A DNA stretch of 64,000 bases, from contig SNVD02016082.1 in the NCBI GenBank assembly GCA_013180625.2, positions 61,044-125,043 of the forward strand. Direction: 5' to 3'. Each line of letters begins with the position of its first letter. The first letter of the stretch is position 1. Position numbers and translations under genes: made by a program. The notes under the pieces were generated by a model. The model was not told the DNA's origin. It did no database searches and was given only the letters and a program-made list of their open reading frames with translations. Source of the stretch: Boswellia sacra. Lineage: Eukaryota > Streptophyta > Magnoliopsida > Sapindales > Burseraceae. Below, in pieces: positions 13,514-25,352 of the stretch.

Positions 13514-13795
13514 TTAAAGGAGCCACCTACTGAAGTCGAAGCACTCGTTCAAGCAGTATAAAAACTTGGAATTGAAAGGTATGTTTGATGATATATGGTT
13601 AGAAACACATATATGTGTTGTTGCTCTATTATAAAGTGTAAATTTGAGATTGTGATTTTTTAATTATCATTGAATTCATATTAGAAAAGATGCATATATG
13701 GGGTTTATAATGTTTTTATTGCTCTGCAGGTGGCGTAATATTAAGTTATGAGCTTTTGATAATCCCTAACCATAGAACTTATGTGGATATTAAAG
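13514..13795 (+). pseudogene. Captured exons of a TRF-like telobox Myb protein
   Basis: Two exon-like pieces, 13514-13578 and 13730-13795, are separated by an intron with GTATGT donor and CTGCAG acceptor. The first reads PTEVEALVQAV, a stop, then KLGIER. The second reads WRNIKL, a stop, then AFDNP and, after a 1-nt shift, NHRTYVDIK. This is the start of the Myb/telobox DNA-binding domain of plant telomere-repeat-binding (TRF-like) proteins, whose usual pattern is EVEALV-AV-LG-GRWR followed by HRTYVDLKD. The stops and frameshift make it non-coding. Keeping the intron shows DNA-level capture rather than retroposition. Confidence 0.75.
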
Positions 13796-14600
13796 GTTAG
13801 TTGGGAATTTTCCTACTTTGTGTAGTTTTTTTGGGTTCTTTGTAACTTAGTGCTTAAACTTTTTAAGGAAATGTTTGAAATGACCTCAATGAGGTTGTTT
13901 GATTGATCTCTAACCATTGTTTTTCATAAAACATGAGTGGAGGAAGTGAAACCGAATGCATGTGAGAGAGAATGAAGCATTTATAAAAGAGATAAGACTT
14001 TGAATATTGCCTCAATGAGGTGACTGAAGTTGTCTTGCTTTAAAGAAAGTGGGGGACAAGCATTTAAAGCTTTATGTTTTAAAAGTATTATTAAAAAGAC
14101 TTAATTATTAAGTTCTAGGTATGGTTTATACATGCTGTAGCTTTACTTTTTGTGCCTTTTGATAAGTAGCACAATTAAAAAATAATAACAATTATTCATA
14201 TATTAACATTCGGTAAGATTGTTTAATATATTTTCATGGATTGCAATGTTAAACTAATAGTTATTATTGGGTTAAACTGGATGCAGGTTTATGTTAAAAT
14301 TACCTTTAATTTATTGATTTGTGTCTATAACTGTAGTACTTGAAGTTTAGTTGGTGTTTGATTTGTTTCAATTTTACCAATTTGGAATCCTTCCTTGTGT
14401 TTGAATTTGAGTAATTAATTTGAATTTGGTTTATTTCAATAAGGAAAAGCATGAATTTAAAAACTTTAAAGCCTAGAAGGTAAGCTTTGAAAACCTTATT
14501 TAATTTATATAACTTTAATATGATTAAGCTTATAAAAAAGTGTATTATTTTAATTATTTTAAATATTTATAAGTTTGATAATGCTATTCCTTGTTGGCAG

Positions 14601-14697
14601 CCTGAATCCAAGAAAGAATCGCTGATTGGGATGAAGATTGAGACAAGTTTGAAGATGAAAGTTTTCTCTTTGATTTTACTAGTCCTGACAAATAACT
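14601..14697 (+). pseudogene. Captured exon fragment resembling an EH-domain (EPS15-like) protein
   Basis: After an acceptor-like TTGGCAG, one frame reads RIADWDED, a TGA stop, then DKFEDESF. The pattern DWDEDWDKFEDE is, from memory, characteristic of plant EH-domain endocytic proteins (EPS15/Pan1-like), where a Trp codon stands at the TGA. The piece is under 100 bp, so the source gene is less certain than for the other two captures. Confidence 0.5.
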
Positions 14698-15004
14698 CAA
14701 TTTGATAATAATTGATTATTATCGGTTTTGCCCCTAGTTAGTTATTGATATACGAATAAATAAATTAATGGTTGTACTGAAGTCAGGAAGAAATAGGCAT
14801 TTGCAAGACCATGTAATAATACTGTTTTTTAAGCATAGTGTATAAAATATGATTTCAAATGCTTGCTTCAGCTTCTTTTACTGTTCCCTAAGAAACTTGG
14901 GTTCAAACCTTGTTTCAGCAGGGCGCAATTCCTCTGTCTCACTCCCATTCTCCGGTTGTGGTTCAAATGTTTGCTGAAGTTTTCTGATTCATCTATCATT
15001 GTAG

Positions 15005-15205
15005 GAAGATAATGAGTTACGTCTAGTGCCTGGGGATGAGCTGCGGTTATGCTATTCAGGAGATGCAGCTCATCCAGCTTGGTAGGTACTTGGGCATGTG
15101 GTATGTTCTTTCTTGAAATTTGGCTCCAAACAGTACATGTTTGGTATATTTTATTTGGATTTAATGTTGATTGTTGATGGCAGTCAGTTGGACCTGGTTG
15201 TTGTT
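15005..15205 (+). pseudogene. Captured exons of UPF1 (nonsense-mediated decay helicase)
   Basis: Exon 15005-15085 follows an acceptor (ATTGTAG) and reads EDNELRLVPGDELRLCYSGD, then AAHPAW and a TAG where the family has Gln, followed by GTACTT as donor. The next exon begins at 15184 after GGCAG and reads SVG. In UPF1 the order is VPGDELRL-YSGD-HP-WQSVGHV, in the CH/1B region before the helicase core. The Gln codon has become a stop and only about 33 codons are present, so this is a fragment rather than a gene. Confidence 0.8.
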
Positions 15206-15889
15206 TGCATAGACCGAACCATCCTATTATTGTCTATCTTAGATGCTCTGCCACGTATTCTGGATTGAGTGAGATGAAATCAGGCCTTTCTGGTGCATCT
15301 TGAAAAGTAAAACAACTATTTTCTGATTACTTCCTTATTCTTATTAACTAATTATGGCTTTTAGGTTTCTGTATTTGAATTGGGTTTCAGTATGTTCTAA
15401 GATTGCAAATTTAATTAGTTGTTAAAGTTAAAAATCTAGTTTCAGTTTACTTATATTTTTGACTTATGTTTCTTTATTTTTTTTGTAAATAGGTCCCAGA
15501 TGCTTCAAGTGGACACCATAGTCGTTTCCAATTTGATAGTCATGGAACAAGTTTTACCAAGTTGGAAGTTGTTTACCAAGTTGCAAATTGTTTACCAAGT
15601 TTTGTATAAATTTACTTATCAGATGATTAAATTATGTGAAGGTTGTTGAACTATCGAACTGACATATTGTTTAACTATTTGATTATAACATGTTGAATAG
15701 CATGGATGATGATTATGTTATATTTGGTATTCTTGGATTATGATTGAACCATTATATGAGATATTTTTGTATTTGATTTGATTTCATTATATTCATTTAA
15801 TGAATGATTACAGAATTTATTTAATTATTTTGTAAACAGTAAATAAATATAGAATAGCACAAGTAGCGAAGCTGTGAAAAATTTTTTCT

Positions 15890-16290
15890 AACTATTTACG
15901 GCGGTTTTCTGGTCGACGCAAAATGTTTTTTCTAACTATTTACGACGGTTTCTCATTAACCCACGACAGTTGCTCAAAAATTGTATAAAAATTTTTTACG
16001 GCGGTTTAGTGGCTTTTTACGGTGGTTTTTTGTTCGTCGTAAATACTAACTTTTTACGGCGGACAAAAACCACCGTAAAAAGGTGTGGTGATTGTCAATT
16101 CTGTTTCGTCGCTTGTTTTTACGTCGGTTACGTCGAACAACCAAACCGCCGTAAAAACTTATTTACGACGGGCCAAAACCGCCGTAAAAGCTTTTATTGC
16201 GGTTGTTTTTGTGGCGGTTCACAACCGCTGTATAACCTCTGCAAATGACTATTTACGACGGTTTTGGCCCGTCGTAAATAGTCCTTCCTA
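15890..16290. repeat. CACTA-1 right subterminal repeats
   Basis: Many copies of TTTACGGCGGTTTT or TTTACGACGGTTTT in both orientations, clustered next to the right end. In this superfamily such arrays bind the element-encoded protein. Overlapping open frames here are repeat artefacts. Confidence 0.8.
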
Positions 16291-16301
16291 TTGTGGTGAC
16301 A

Positions 16302-17036
16302 ATAGAAGGCATATACATATACTTATTCCACATGTGATGGACAATGAGAATTTGATATATGTTTAATGTGGACAATGTTAACCTACAACAATTGCACATC
16401 CATCAATCATTTAAATAAGTGGACCATGGCCATAAATGCTCAATTATTTTGCTGACTAATTAATCTGGTGACACAATTAGCAAATATATATGGAGTGAGC
16501 ATATATAAACTTGATCAAGTACGTACGTGTACATGTTGCGATTCAAATTTGTACAATTTCGTAAATAGCATTGTGAGATTAAAATCTATTTAGAATTGAT
16601 TTAGTACAATGTTATAAATGTGATGGTGTCATGATGCAAGTTGGTGGACAAATTACAAGGATGATGTCAATTCTTGGTCTGAAAGTGCAAGGTTATTTGT
16701 ACTTGTGAAAATATATTTAACACCCAACATTTGTCATTTGTATGTCCACTTACCACTTGCAAAAAACCAGTAACACTTGTACAATAATTAATTCACAAAG
16801 CAGAAATCCTTTTTGAGGGCAATATTATAGTTCAAAATGAAAGTACTTTTATTTATTTTACTTTGTGCAGGTATATGTATCAATCAGTGATTATAAAAAA
16901 ACTTGTACTTTTTAAATTTTTGTTGATATGCATATTCTTTAAAGAGTAGGACTCAATCAATGTTATCAAGTTACTTTGAAGATCAAAGCACTAGTAAGCT
17001 ACTGAAGATTGTCTTTAAACAAGTAAGTTCTCTACA
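16302..17036. other. Intergenic, nothing recognised
   Basis: AT-rich spacer between CACTA-1 and MULE-B with no recognisable feature. Confidence 0.5.
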
Positions 17037-17046
17037 CATTTAATTT

Positions 17047-17170
17047 GAGTTAATGTCAAAGACCTCCCTACCTTTTCAAAGATTACCAACCAGATGGGCC
17101 TTTTGCATTTTTTTTATAAATTACATTCATATGTTTTGATTAATTCATCACACACACCCCTTCTACTAAC
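17047..17170 (+). repeat. MULE-B left TIR
   Basis: Matches the reverse complement of 22845-22974, with GACCTCCC, a T-rich tract, TTTGATTAATTCATCACA and the CTTCTAC-AACTTTGCT block in the same order. Confidence 0.8.
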
Positions 17171-17974
17171 TTTGCTATTAGAAATTTGTAAATAAATTGA
17201 TGTTGGAGGGGCTACTTTGTCATTTACTTAATCCAAGTCAGCACTATAAAAACATTTCAAGAAATTTAAAAAGAAATCCCGAAAGCTGCCCCACCTACCC
17301 CACTTTCTTCCTCCTGATTCTCCCTACCTTGACCTAACTAGCCAACCCCACTTCCTTTTTTCCCGCCCTTTGTAACTGAAGCCATACAACGCGAGTGGAA
17401 GCTACTTTGAATCAGAAAGAACTCATTGAAGCCGAGCTGAATATCGGACAAGTGAGTGACATTTCTCATGTTGTTGTTATTGTGCCTTGTATGTGCCTTG
17501 CATGTGGTATTGTTGAAGCTGAAGAATGTTAATATTTTTGAAAGAATATTTGAGGATTTTTAATCTTTTAACTTTTTGGTTAAGCAGCAAAATCATTTGT
17601 ATTATTTGATGTTGTTCTATTTGTATAACTGGCATGAAATTGAAACCCTAATATTTGGGGACAATTGGGGTTTTAAAAAATTAAAATGAAAAAAAGTTAA
17701 ATGATGCCTTAACATGTATGTTTACACTGTTTTCGTTACATGCGTGGATGGAAAATCTTATAATTTATATTCTTTTTGGTGGCGCATTGCCACTGTGTTG
17801 TGAGTTTATGTTAAGTCTTTGTTATTTTGTGAATTGCATGCATGAACAACAATGTATATTTATTTACTTCTATATGTTGCATGGCGACTGTGTTCTTACT
17901 TTGTATGATTAACTAATTTTTTAATTTTTTTAACAATATATGATAATCAATATATGTGGTTAACGCATATGGCA

Positions 17975-20900
17975 GTCTAATGGGGGAATTTTTTTTAGCA
18001 TTTAATTATGAGGATCGTGAGATCTCATATGGGTATATAGACCGAGATTGAGTGTCTAAAATAGGTTTATTTAGTGCAGCCAATCATTTTTGCGAACTAG
18101 GCCTTTTAGATCATAGGGATGTGATATTTTATGTGTCACTGCCTTGGAATGGTATGCGAAAGGATATAGATAGTGACCTTGACTTTTTAGAAACTTTGGA
18201 GATGTACCATAGCAGTAGAGGTTGGAAAAATACATGTTGAGCCACTTGTGACTAAATTCCTAAGTGAGTCCATGCAAATGTTCCTCAGTTGGGTAATATG
18301 CCATTGCCTAGTGATAATGCGCCTGAAGTCAGCGGGGTAGGTGGAAATGATAAGGTTAGTGGGTTAGATGGAGATGCAATAGATGAGGGCAGTGTGCAGG
18401 GCAGTGAGTTAAATAGAGTTGTAGCAAATGATAGTAATACTCAGGTTAGTGGGTTAGATGGAGATACAGTAGATGAGGTGGAGGGAAATGTATATGAGGG
18501 CTCTGAAGCTGGAAATGAAGAAGATGGTAATGATAGAATAAATGGAAATGAAGATGTTTATAATAGGGTAGATGGAGATGAAGATGTTTATAATAGGGTA
18601 GATGGAGATGCAGCAGAGGTGCCTATTAGGGTTGATCAATTTGACCCTGATGTTGAAGTTTATGTACAAAAATCTGCCTGTCACACAGAAAATAACCAGT
18701 CCTCTGAATCTGATGAAGATTATAGACCTGAGAGTGATGTTGATCCAAAACCTTTTGATAGTAGGGTAGACAATAATTGTGGGGAGGAGACCTCTGAGGA
18801 CCCATCACTTTGACCCATTATATTATCAAAGTCATGGGGAGAACTTTGAAAAATTAGTGAGTAGTTCTGATGAGGAGGTTGCTAGTGCTAGGATGGCTAG
18901 AATACATAAGAGTAACCTGTTTAAACCTGGTACTGAGGGAGTGGTTGAGTTGAGGGTTGGACAAACTTTTGCGAATGTCATTCATTTTAGAGAGGTCCTT
19001 AGAGAATACTGCATTCATAGGGGAATTATATTTAAGGGGTTGAAAAATGAGAAAGAAAGGGTGACTTGTAAGTGTGCAGCTAAGGGCTGCCCTTGAAGGA
19101 TTCATCCCATACTCAAGACCTTATAACATATCAAATTAAGACTTTGTAACCTATGCATGGCTGTTAGAAGCTCCTTGACACACCTGAATGCACCTACATT
19201 TGGATTGCAAAAAAAATATGAGGAATATTTTAGAGACAACCCTAATCTGGATGTTGAGTGGTTAGAAAAAGATTTAAAAAGAAAGTATGGGATTTAACCA
19301 GCCAAACAAAAACTATATAGGGTTAGGGTGAGAGCACTAGAGCTTATAGGGGAACACCATCAAAAAGCTTTGAATTTATTGCATAAGTATGCTAACATAG
19401 TTAGAATTACAAATCCTGGAAGTACAGTCTATTAGGGTAGATGCACAGTTGATAGATAGGGCTCCTAAATTTCAAGGTTTTTTTTTTTTTTAGCTTTCCA
19501 TGTCAGAGGTTGGGATTTATTTTGGGCTATAAACCCTTTATAGGGTTAGATGGTTGCCATCTAAAGGGACCAATGGGAGGGGTGTTATTGGCTGCTATGT
19601 CTGTAGATGCTAACAATGGGATGTTTCCCTTAGCAGTTGGAATCTGTGAGGTTGAGTGCAATGACAATTGTAAATGGTTTCTAGAGCTTCTAGGACAGCA
19701 CATTGGAGGTGTAGATGGGTGTGGAATGCCCTTGACCTTCATTAGTGATAGACAGAAAGGGATTTTAAATGCTTTAGTGGAGAAATGGCTATATGCACAA
19801 CACAAGTATTGTGCTAAATACTTGTATGAAAATTTTAAACAAGAACATGCAACACCAGGTCTACATTTATTGTTTTGGAGGGCTTCTAAGGTAGCCAATG
19901 TTAATTCCTTTCAAGCTACCATGGAAGAGATAAAAGAGATAGATGAAAATGCATTTGATTACCTGAACAACATTCCTGCCATGAGCTGGAGTAGGCATGC
20001 ATTTGATCCAAGGGTGAAGGTTGATCATGTTACAAACAATATCACAGAAAGCTTCAACTCTTGGATCAACAAGTTTCGAAGTCAAACATACCTTAGCTTG
20101 CTTGAAGAAATAAGAAGAAAAGTGATGAAAAGAATGTAGAAGAAGTAAGTCACTATCTCTAGTTTTTAATGGATTAATTGCATTTTTTTTATTTACTGAC
20201 AAAGGTTATTTTTCTAGTCTTCGGATACAAGAATGTTGCAAATAGAAGACAGATGTAGGCCCTACCGTTAGAACTGTGATCTCAAAAAAGAAAAATGGGT
20301 GAATAGCATAGAAGTGTTATGGTGTGGTGAACTTGAGTTTGAGGTTGTTAACAAAGGTAGAGTGTTTGTGGTCAGGTTGAGTGATAAGTTCTACAGTTGT
20401 GGTCTGTTTCAGATATCTAGCGTGCCTTGCACACATGCAATTGCATGTGCTCAGGAAAGGAGAATAGATGTGCATCAATTTGTGAATAAGCTGCTATTGG
20501 GGGATAGATATATTGCAGCTTATGACCACCATATTAAACCTATTCCACATGAATGTGAGTGGCTAGATGTGCCATGCAACACTTTACAAGCCCCAAGGAA
20601 AAGAACAAAGGCTAGGAGGCCTAAGAAAAATATAAGAAGGGCACCGAATAAGGACTAGCCCCCAAGTAAGCTATTTACAATGAGATGCAAACACTGTAGT
20701 GGCTATAATCACAACATGAGGGCCTGTACAAATCCCCCAGGCAAGTACTTCAAAGAGAAGGTCATTATTTCCAATTAAATTTTCTTAATTGCTATATTTT
20801 TATGACTGTTAATAAATTTTTTACTTGAACGTAACACCATCAAATATTAGGAGTCTTCAGAAAGAGTTGCATCTTAAAGTCAGCCAGCTCAAACTCAAAT

Positions 20901-21363
20901 AGATGCATCATCATCTTAACCTTCCAAAAAAAGAACACTCACAAAGCTGGAGGTCAAAAAAAGAAAACGGTAATACTTTCCTTTTAAATAGTGAAACATG
21001 GCTTACATCACCTAACTTCTCTTTTGGGCTTTTCAACTAATAAATTTTTGTTGCATCTTTTTCCAGGATGGAGGAGCTTCTCGCCTTACTACAGATTAGT
21101 CCCAAGCAACTTCACATCACCCAGCTGTCTCATCATCTCAGACTGCAATGACAACTCAATCCCCCAAGCACCAACATCACAAGATTTTGGGTGCTCAACT
21201 CCACCAGTATCTCAATCGACCAAAGTTCATGCTCAATGGAAGAGGGAAAGGGAGAGGAAGAAGGAGAGGGAGAGGGAGAGGGAGAGGGAGAGCTACTGCT
21301 CAGAAAGGTGTCAGAGGCAAAGGCAGAGGTAAAGTTGATAATTGGATAGTGGAATTTCTTTAA
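17975..21363 (+). pseudogene. MULE-B transposase, multi-exon, decayed
   Basis: A MuDR-type transposase in pieces. An N-terminal PB1-like region (17975-18237) is followed by an acidic linker with VSGLDGD and DVYNRVDGD repeats (18289-18800). The DNA-binding region starts ELRVGQTFANV (18950-19095). The MULE catalytic domain (19510-20139) carries GLDGCHLKGPMGG and FISDRQKGI aspartates. A SWIM finger lies at 20396-20450 and a CX2CX4HX4C knuckle at 20688-20729. The tail is Arg/Gly-rich (21230-21345), interrupted by intron-like GT and AG sites. Frame changes occur near 18790 and between 19096 and 19510, where the reading continues across stops. In the SWIM finger the first Cys of the usual CxC is Tyr. 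This copy is unlikely to be active. Confidence 0.85.
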
Positions 21364-22045
21364 GTTTCTCTAACATAAAATGTCCTCAATTTATTTTTGT
21401 CTTCTTTAGTTGTTAATGCAGCCAAAATGTGGAGTCCCTAGGACATAATTTGAACTTCAACAACTGCAACTGGCTGTTAAAGAGCATTTTGTATGTATTT
21501 TGGGTACTTTCTGTAATCATTTTTTGTTTCATAAGCATATGACAGTAGGGTTGCTTACTATTTTGTGAAGGAACTTGGCTTAGATGGAGATACAATATGG
21601 TTGATCACCTTTTTTTTTTTGTATAAGAACTTGTCAATCCCAATAGGTAGGCATGTGAAACTTGTATGGATTGAATGTTAGCCTACTTTAGTAGTTGAAA
21701 CTTACTGTGATACTTGCTATGATTTGTTGTTTATAATAGTGTAGCTTCTACTCTTGATGTAAGAGTAGCATTGTAATGGATATTAACTTTGTTATATAAA
21801 GTCAACATTTATAGACTCTGATAATCTCTTTTGATCCCATTGCTCTTTCTAGATTGCATTTGCTTTACAAGTCATTTCATACCATCATCTTTACTACATC
21901 TTTAAAAGAAATGCAATTAGTATAAAAACCAGTAATATGACAAATAGGAACTTGTTCATAATCACAGCATTGTTTAGTTTTTTATCCATTTGCATAATCA
22001 TTGCATTTTGGGTTAACAGTTCCCTAACGTCACCCTGAAAGTCTG

Positions 22046-22420
22046 TTAAGTCATTACAACATCAAAGCTTTGCATCTGCCTCTCCCTTTCTACCGCATCA
22101 GTGTTGTTCACAAATTCATGCATGTCACTACTAAGTTCTTCAACATCAAGATCCCGCCAACTATAGAAATTGCATACTCCATTTTTGCATATGAAGTAAA
22201 GCTTACTAGGATTATTTGCAGACTCTAAAATCATTACACCTGCCTTTATGCCATATTTGCATCTCCTATTTTTGAATTTAATTAGGTTGCCATTGACTAG
22301 TTTAAGTCTGCCCCTTGAACCTGTGCTAGATGTATTGTTGTGCCTTGCATTAGTTGACATAGATTGATTCATTTCTAAGCTTCTACTCATTTTTGATGAA
22401 TTCAATTTTGTGCCTTGCAA
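22046..22420 (-). CDS. Small GRF-type zinc-finger protein inside MULE-B
   Basis: An uninterrupted 124-codon frame from ATG at 22420 to TGA at 22046, convergent with the transposase and entirely inside MULE-B. The N-terminal half is Ser/Asn/Arg-rich. The C-terminal half matches the GRF zinc-finger pattern: RRCKYG, then NNPSKLYFIC, then CNFYSWRD, where the family has CxCG, NPGRRFxxC and CxFFxWxD. The second Cys of the first pair is Tyr, so zinc binding may be weakened. Its layout recalls mudrB, the convergent accessory gene of maize MuDR, but the protein is unrelated. Its role is unknown, and a captured host gene is an alternative. Confidence 0.55.
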   Translation of the reverse strand: MQGTKLNSSKMSRSLEMNQSMSTNARHNNTSSTGSRGRLKLVNGNLIKFKNRRCKYGIKAGVMILESANNPSKLYFICKNGVCNFYSWRDLDVEELSSDMHEFVNNTDAVERERQMQSFDVVMT

Positions 22421-22650
22421 TGCTTAATACCCTTGATGTATACAATGCTATTTTGAAGGCAAATAGATATTTTTGTGTTGTTATTTGTCTGTGTTAATGG
22501 TTGTGTAATGGTCTCTATTTGTGAGTGATGGCTGAGTATAATGCAAGGCGAGGGAGTGTTCGTTGTTAGGCATCATATGCAGGTTTTCATAAAGCCATGC
22601 AGGATTCCAAGGGGCAGATTCCAACAGCTACAATGGATTTTCAATTTGTT

Positions 22651-22664
22651 GGGGGGGGGGGGGG
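22651..22664 (+). repeat. G14 homopolymer
   Basis: Fourteen consecutive G in an otherwise AT-rich region just inside the right end of MULE-B. Such runs are prone to sequencing and replication error. Confidence 0.9.
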
Positions 22665-22844
22665 TAAAATGGTCATTTATATTGGCCAAATGTGCTGGGC
22701 CCACTAATACTTTGTTTGCAACTATAGGGGTTAAAATGTCATTTGGATGTTCAAAGTAATGTTGCAATAATGCACATGTTTGCTATATGAGACTTAAGGG
22801 TTTGAAGTAATTGTAACCTATTTGGAAGGAAAAATGATGTCATC

Positions 22845-22974
22845 AGGCAGCAAAGTTAATAGAAGGAGGGTCTGTGATGAATTAATCAAAACATAGGGAT
22901 GTAATTTGTAAAAAAAATGTAAAATGTCAAACTGGATGATAATTTCTCAAAAGGTAAGGGAGGTCTATAAACCT
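22845..22974 (-). repeat. MULE-B right TIR
   Basis: Inverted partner of 17047-17170. It ends GGGAGGTCTATAAACCT immediately before the CATTTAATTT duplication. Confidence 0.8.
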
Positions 22975-22984
22975 CATTTAATTT

Positions 22985-23836
22985 TGATTTAATTTAGTTC
23001 TATATCTTGTAAATGGGAACAAATTAAAATTTCAACTTTTTATTAAATCAAAAGCACTAGTCAAGTGCATCTTTAGAAAATACTAGATTAATTATTTATT
23101 GTTTATATCAAGGTATCTTTGTTATGATTTGTTTATTTTTTCCAATACTTTTTGTTGTTTCTTAACCAAAAAAAAAAAAAAAACCGTTATGCTAATCGAA
23201 TGATTGATGATTTATTTGGTTCGAGTTATCTTGTGTAGAATAATTTGCTAGTGATTGAAGAGATTGATGCCACAAGGAAGCGAATGGACCAGCTACTTTA
23301 TATTTTTGGATTCGTCCTTTGTTTGTTTTTTGCCGTTATCTTTGCATCTTAGTTGATCGTAAATTTCCATCATTGAGACACATTTTTCTTTTTGAGTTTA
23401 ACTTGTAGAATTGATTTTTTTATAATAATATTGTCAACGTTAACTGGAAATTTTGGATCTAAATAGCCTGTATATTATTCTATTTTCAAGGCTTTTCTTA
23501 GCAATTTTCTAGAAACTTCAGTTGTAATTTGGCCTAGAGTTGATAACCAGATAGCATCTTCAAGGTAATTATGCTTATTTAGAAACATTGTTAAATAGGT
23601 AAAAAAGTGAAATAAAATAATAGCTATAGTCATTTTACTTGTAAATTGAGTGCTATTGGGTGCTATTGTATTTTAAATAAAAAAAATAGTAATATTAATC
23701 CAAATTGTACTAGTAAAATATGGAAGACTATTTAATTATATCATTTGCATAAGACAAAAACTTAATTAAAAAAGGATTTACATCATTGACTCATTTCTTC
23801 TCATTTATTTGGAACATGGGGAAATGGTATAATTCA
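22985..23836. other. Intergenic, nothing recognised
   Basis: AT-rich sequence with an A16 run near 23169 and no recognisable gene or element end. Confidence 0.5.
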
Positions 23837-23841
23837 ATAAC

Positions 23842-24311
23842 TGTTGGGAAGTCAATCCCATGTGAAGGGTTGGCACCTCCCATGGGAGGTTGGTGACCAA
23901 CCCTCCACCTAATGGTGTTATGTGAACAAACTTCACCTAACATATTGAAACTTAAGGCAGAAGAGTCCTATAAATACAGAACTAATTCTGCAGAGTTAGA
24001 TGCACTCCAAGAAGGAGCCAGGAGAGCTCCAGGAGGGAGCCAGGAGAGCTCCAGGAGGGAGCCAGGAGAGCTCCAGGAGAGAGCCAAGAGAGCTCCAGGA
24101 GAGAGCCAGGAGAGCTCCATGCATCAGAAAAACTCCAGAGAGAGTTTAGGAATTAGAACCAGAGAGTTCTAAGAGTGTGAGAGAGCCATGAGAGCTCCAG
24201 GATTAGTTTAGGGGAGTTTTTTGTGTAAATCTTGTATATTGAATTTTCTCTATTAAACACAAGTTAATTTTCTCCAAAATTTTGTTCTGAGTTTGCATTG
24301 CATCCCCGACA
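23842..24311 (+). repeat. 5' LTR of the deleted copia
   Basis: 470 bp. It contains a short tandem array of a GAGCCAGGAGAGCTCCAGGA-like word (24015-24120). The second LTR has fewer units, which accounts for most of the 32-bp length difference. The 86-aa open frame over the array is an artefact. Confidence 0.9.
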
Positions 24312-24313
24312 AG

Positions 24314-24325
24314 TGGTATCAGAGC
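24314..24325 (+). promoter_or_regulatory. Primer-binding site
   Basis: TGGTATCAGAGC, complementary to the 3' end of plant initiator methionine tRNA, two bases after the 5' LTR. Confidence 0.9.
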
Positions 24326-25352
24326 TTCGTTGAGCTCCTGAAACGTCAGAACAGAGAGAAAAAATTCAGAGAAAATTTGTCCCCTATTTCTGAAAAATTT
24401 CGATTTTTCGGAAACTGTTCGAATTCCGAATTTGAAGTGTCCAGTGTATTCGTGAGATCGAGGAGATCATTCTGCAACTTTCCAGCGACAAATACGACCA
24501 CCAGAGATGCCGCACGCGTCGCACGCGCCGAGCACCTAGACTGCGAGTGGGCGTCACTCGCGACACGCGCCGCACGCGCCATCCAGAGGTTGAAGAAGGC
24601 TGACGTCATCAGACACATCATCGGACACGACATCAGATTATCCACTGCGTCATGAGCCACGTCAGCAGAACGGCCACGTCAGCAACCACGTCAGCATCAC
24701 CACGTCAGAGAACGTTGCCGCGTGTCATCCACGTATACGCCACGTGTCTCGAGACAAACACGTCAGCATATCTTTTCGAAATGACCATTTGACCCCTGTA
24801 ATTTCGGGTAATTATTTATGGCCCCATACGTTTCTGAAATTTTCAGATTAGTCCTTTGAAAATTTTGTTTAGTCCCTTAGATTTCAAAACTTCATATTTC
24901 CTTCCACAAAAGAAATTTTTGAGCCCTGGAAGAGGCTGTTCTACCATTTTTTACCATTCCGGACGTAACGGTGGGCTCGGATTTTTAAAATTCAATTCTA
25001 ATTTTAGTCAATTAATTGTTTTAAAATGGAATGATCATCCGGAGCCATGATTAAGTTAAAATTCTGAGGTGCCAGAAGAAGTTCCAAAAGCAGATCAGGA
25101 GGAGGAAAATAAAGAGATTGTTGAGCCAGAGAGAGCCACAATCTACTATACCTCCTGGAGATGAAGAACCTCAGCCAAGACGATCTCAGCGAGGTAGGGT
25201 TCCGTCGAGGAAATATCCGGAATCAGAATATACACTGCTTACTGATGAAGGGGGAGCTAGAAAGATAAAACTATGCAGAGACATAGTTGGATTAGAGGTT
25301 GCTTGATTGTCATTGTAATTATTCCCCTTCACATGGGATGGAGGGGGAGAAT

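Larger units (their letters stand above)
12608..16298 (+). mobile_element. Gene-capturing CACTA element (CACTA-1), 3,691 bp
   Basis: It starts CACTACAAGAAAAC and ends with the diverged inverse CCTATTGTGGTG, flanked by the 3-bp TSD ACA (12605-12607 and 16299-16301). The first 40 bp match the reverse complement of the last 40 bp through CTATTTAC and ACGACGG-type words. Subterminal TTTACGGCGGTTTT repeats, typical of CACTA ends, fill 15890-16290. No CACTA transposase is present. The interior carries pieces of what appear to be three unrelated host genes with introns and splice sites, making this a non-autonomous Pack-CACTA. A C/T-rich leader lies at 12720-13015. Confidence 0.85.
17047..22974 (+). 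mobile_element. Mutator-like element of a second family (MULE-B), 5,928 bp
   Basis: The ends share an inverted repeat of about 120 bp: GACCTCCC near both termini, TTTGATTAATTCATCACA, and CTTCTACTAACTTTGCT or its variant. A 10-bp direct repeat CATTTAATTT lies immediately outside (17037-17046 and 22975-22984). It contains a transposase on the plus strand and a small convergent gene on the minus strand near the right end. It shares no recognisable sequence with MULE-A. Confidence 0.85.

Noticed and set aside
23912..24172. 86-aa Glu/Arg/Ser-rich frame, repeated at 25423-25650
   Set aside because: It follows the tandem GAGCCAGGAGAGCTCC array inside the LTRs of the deleted copia.
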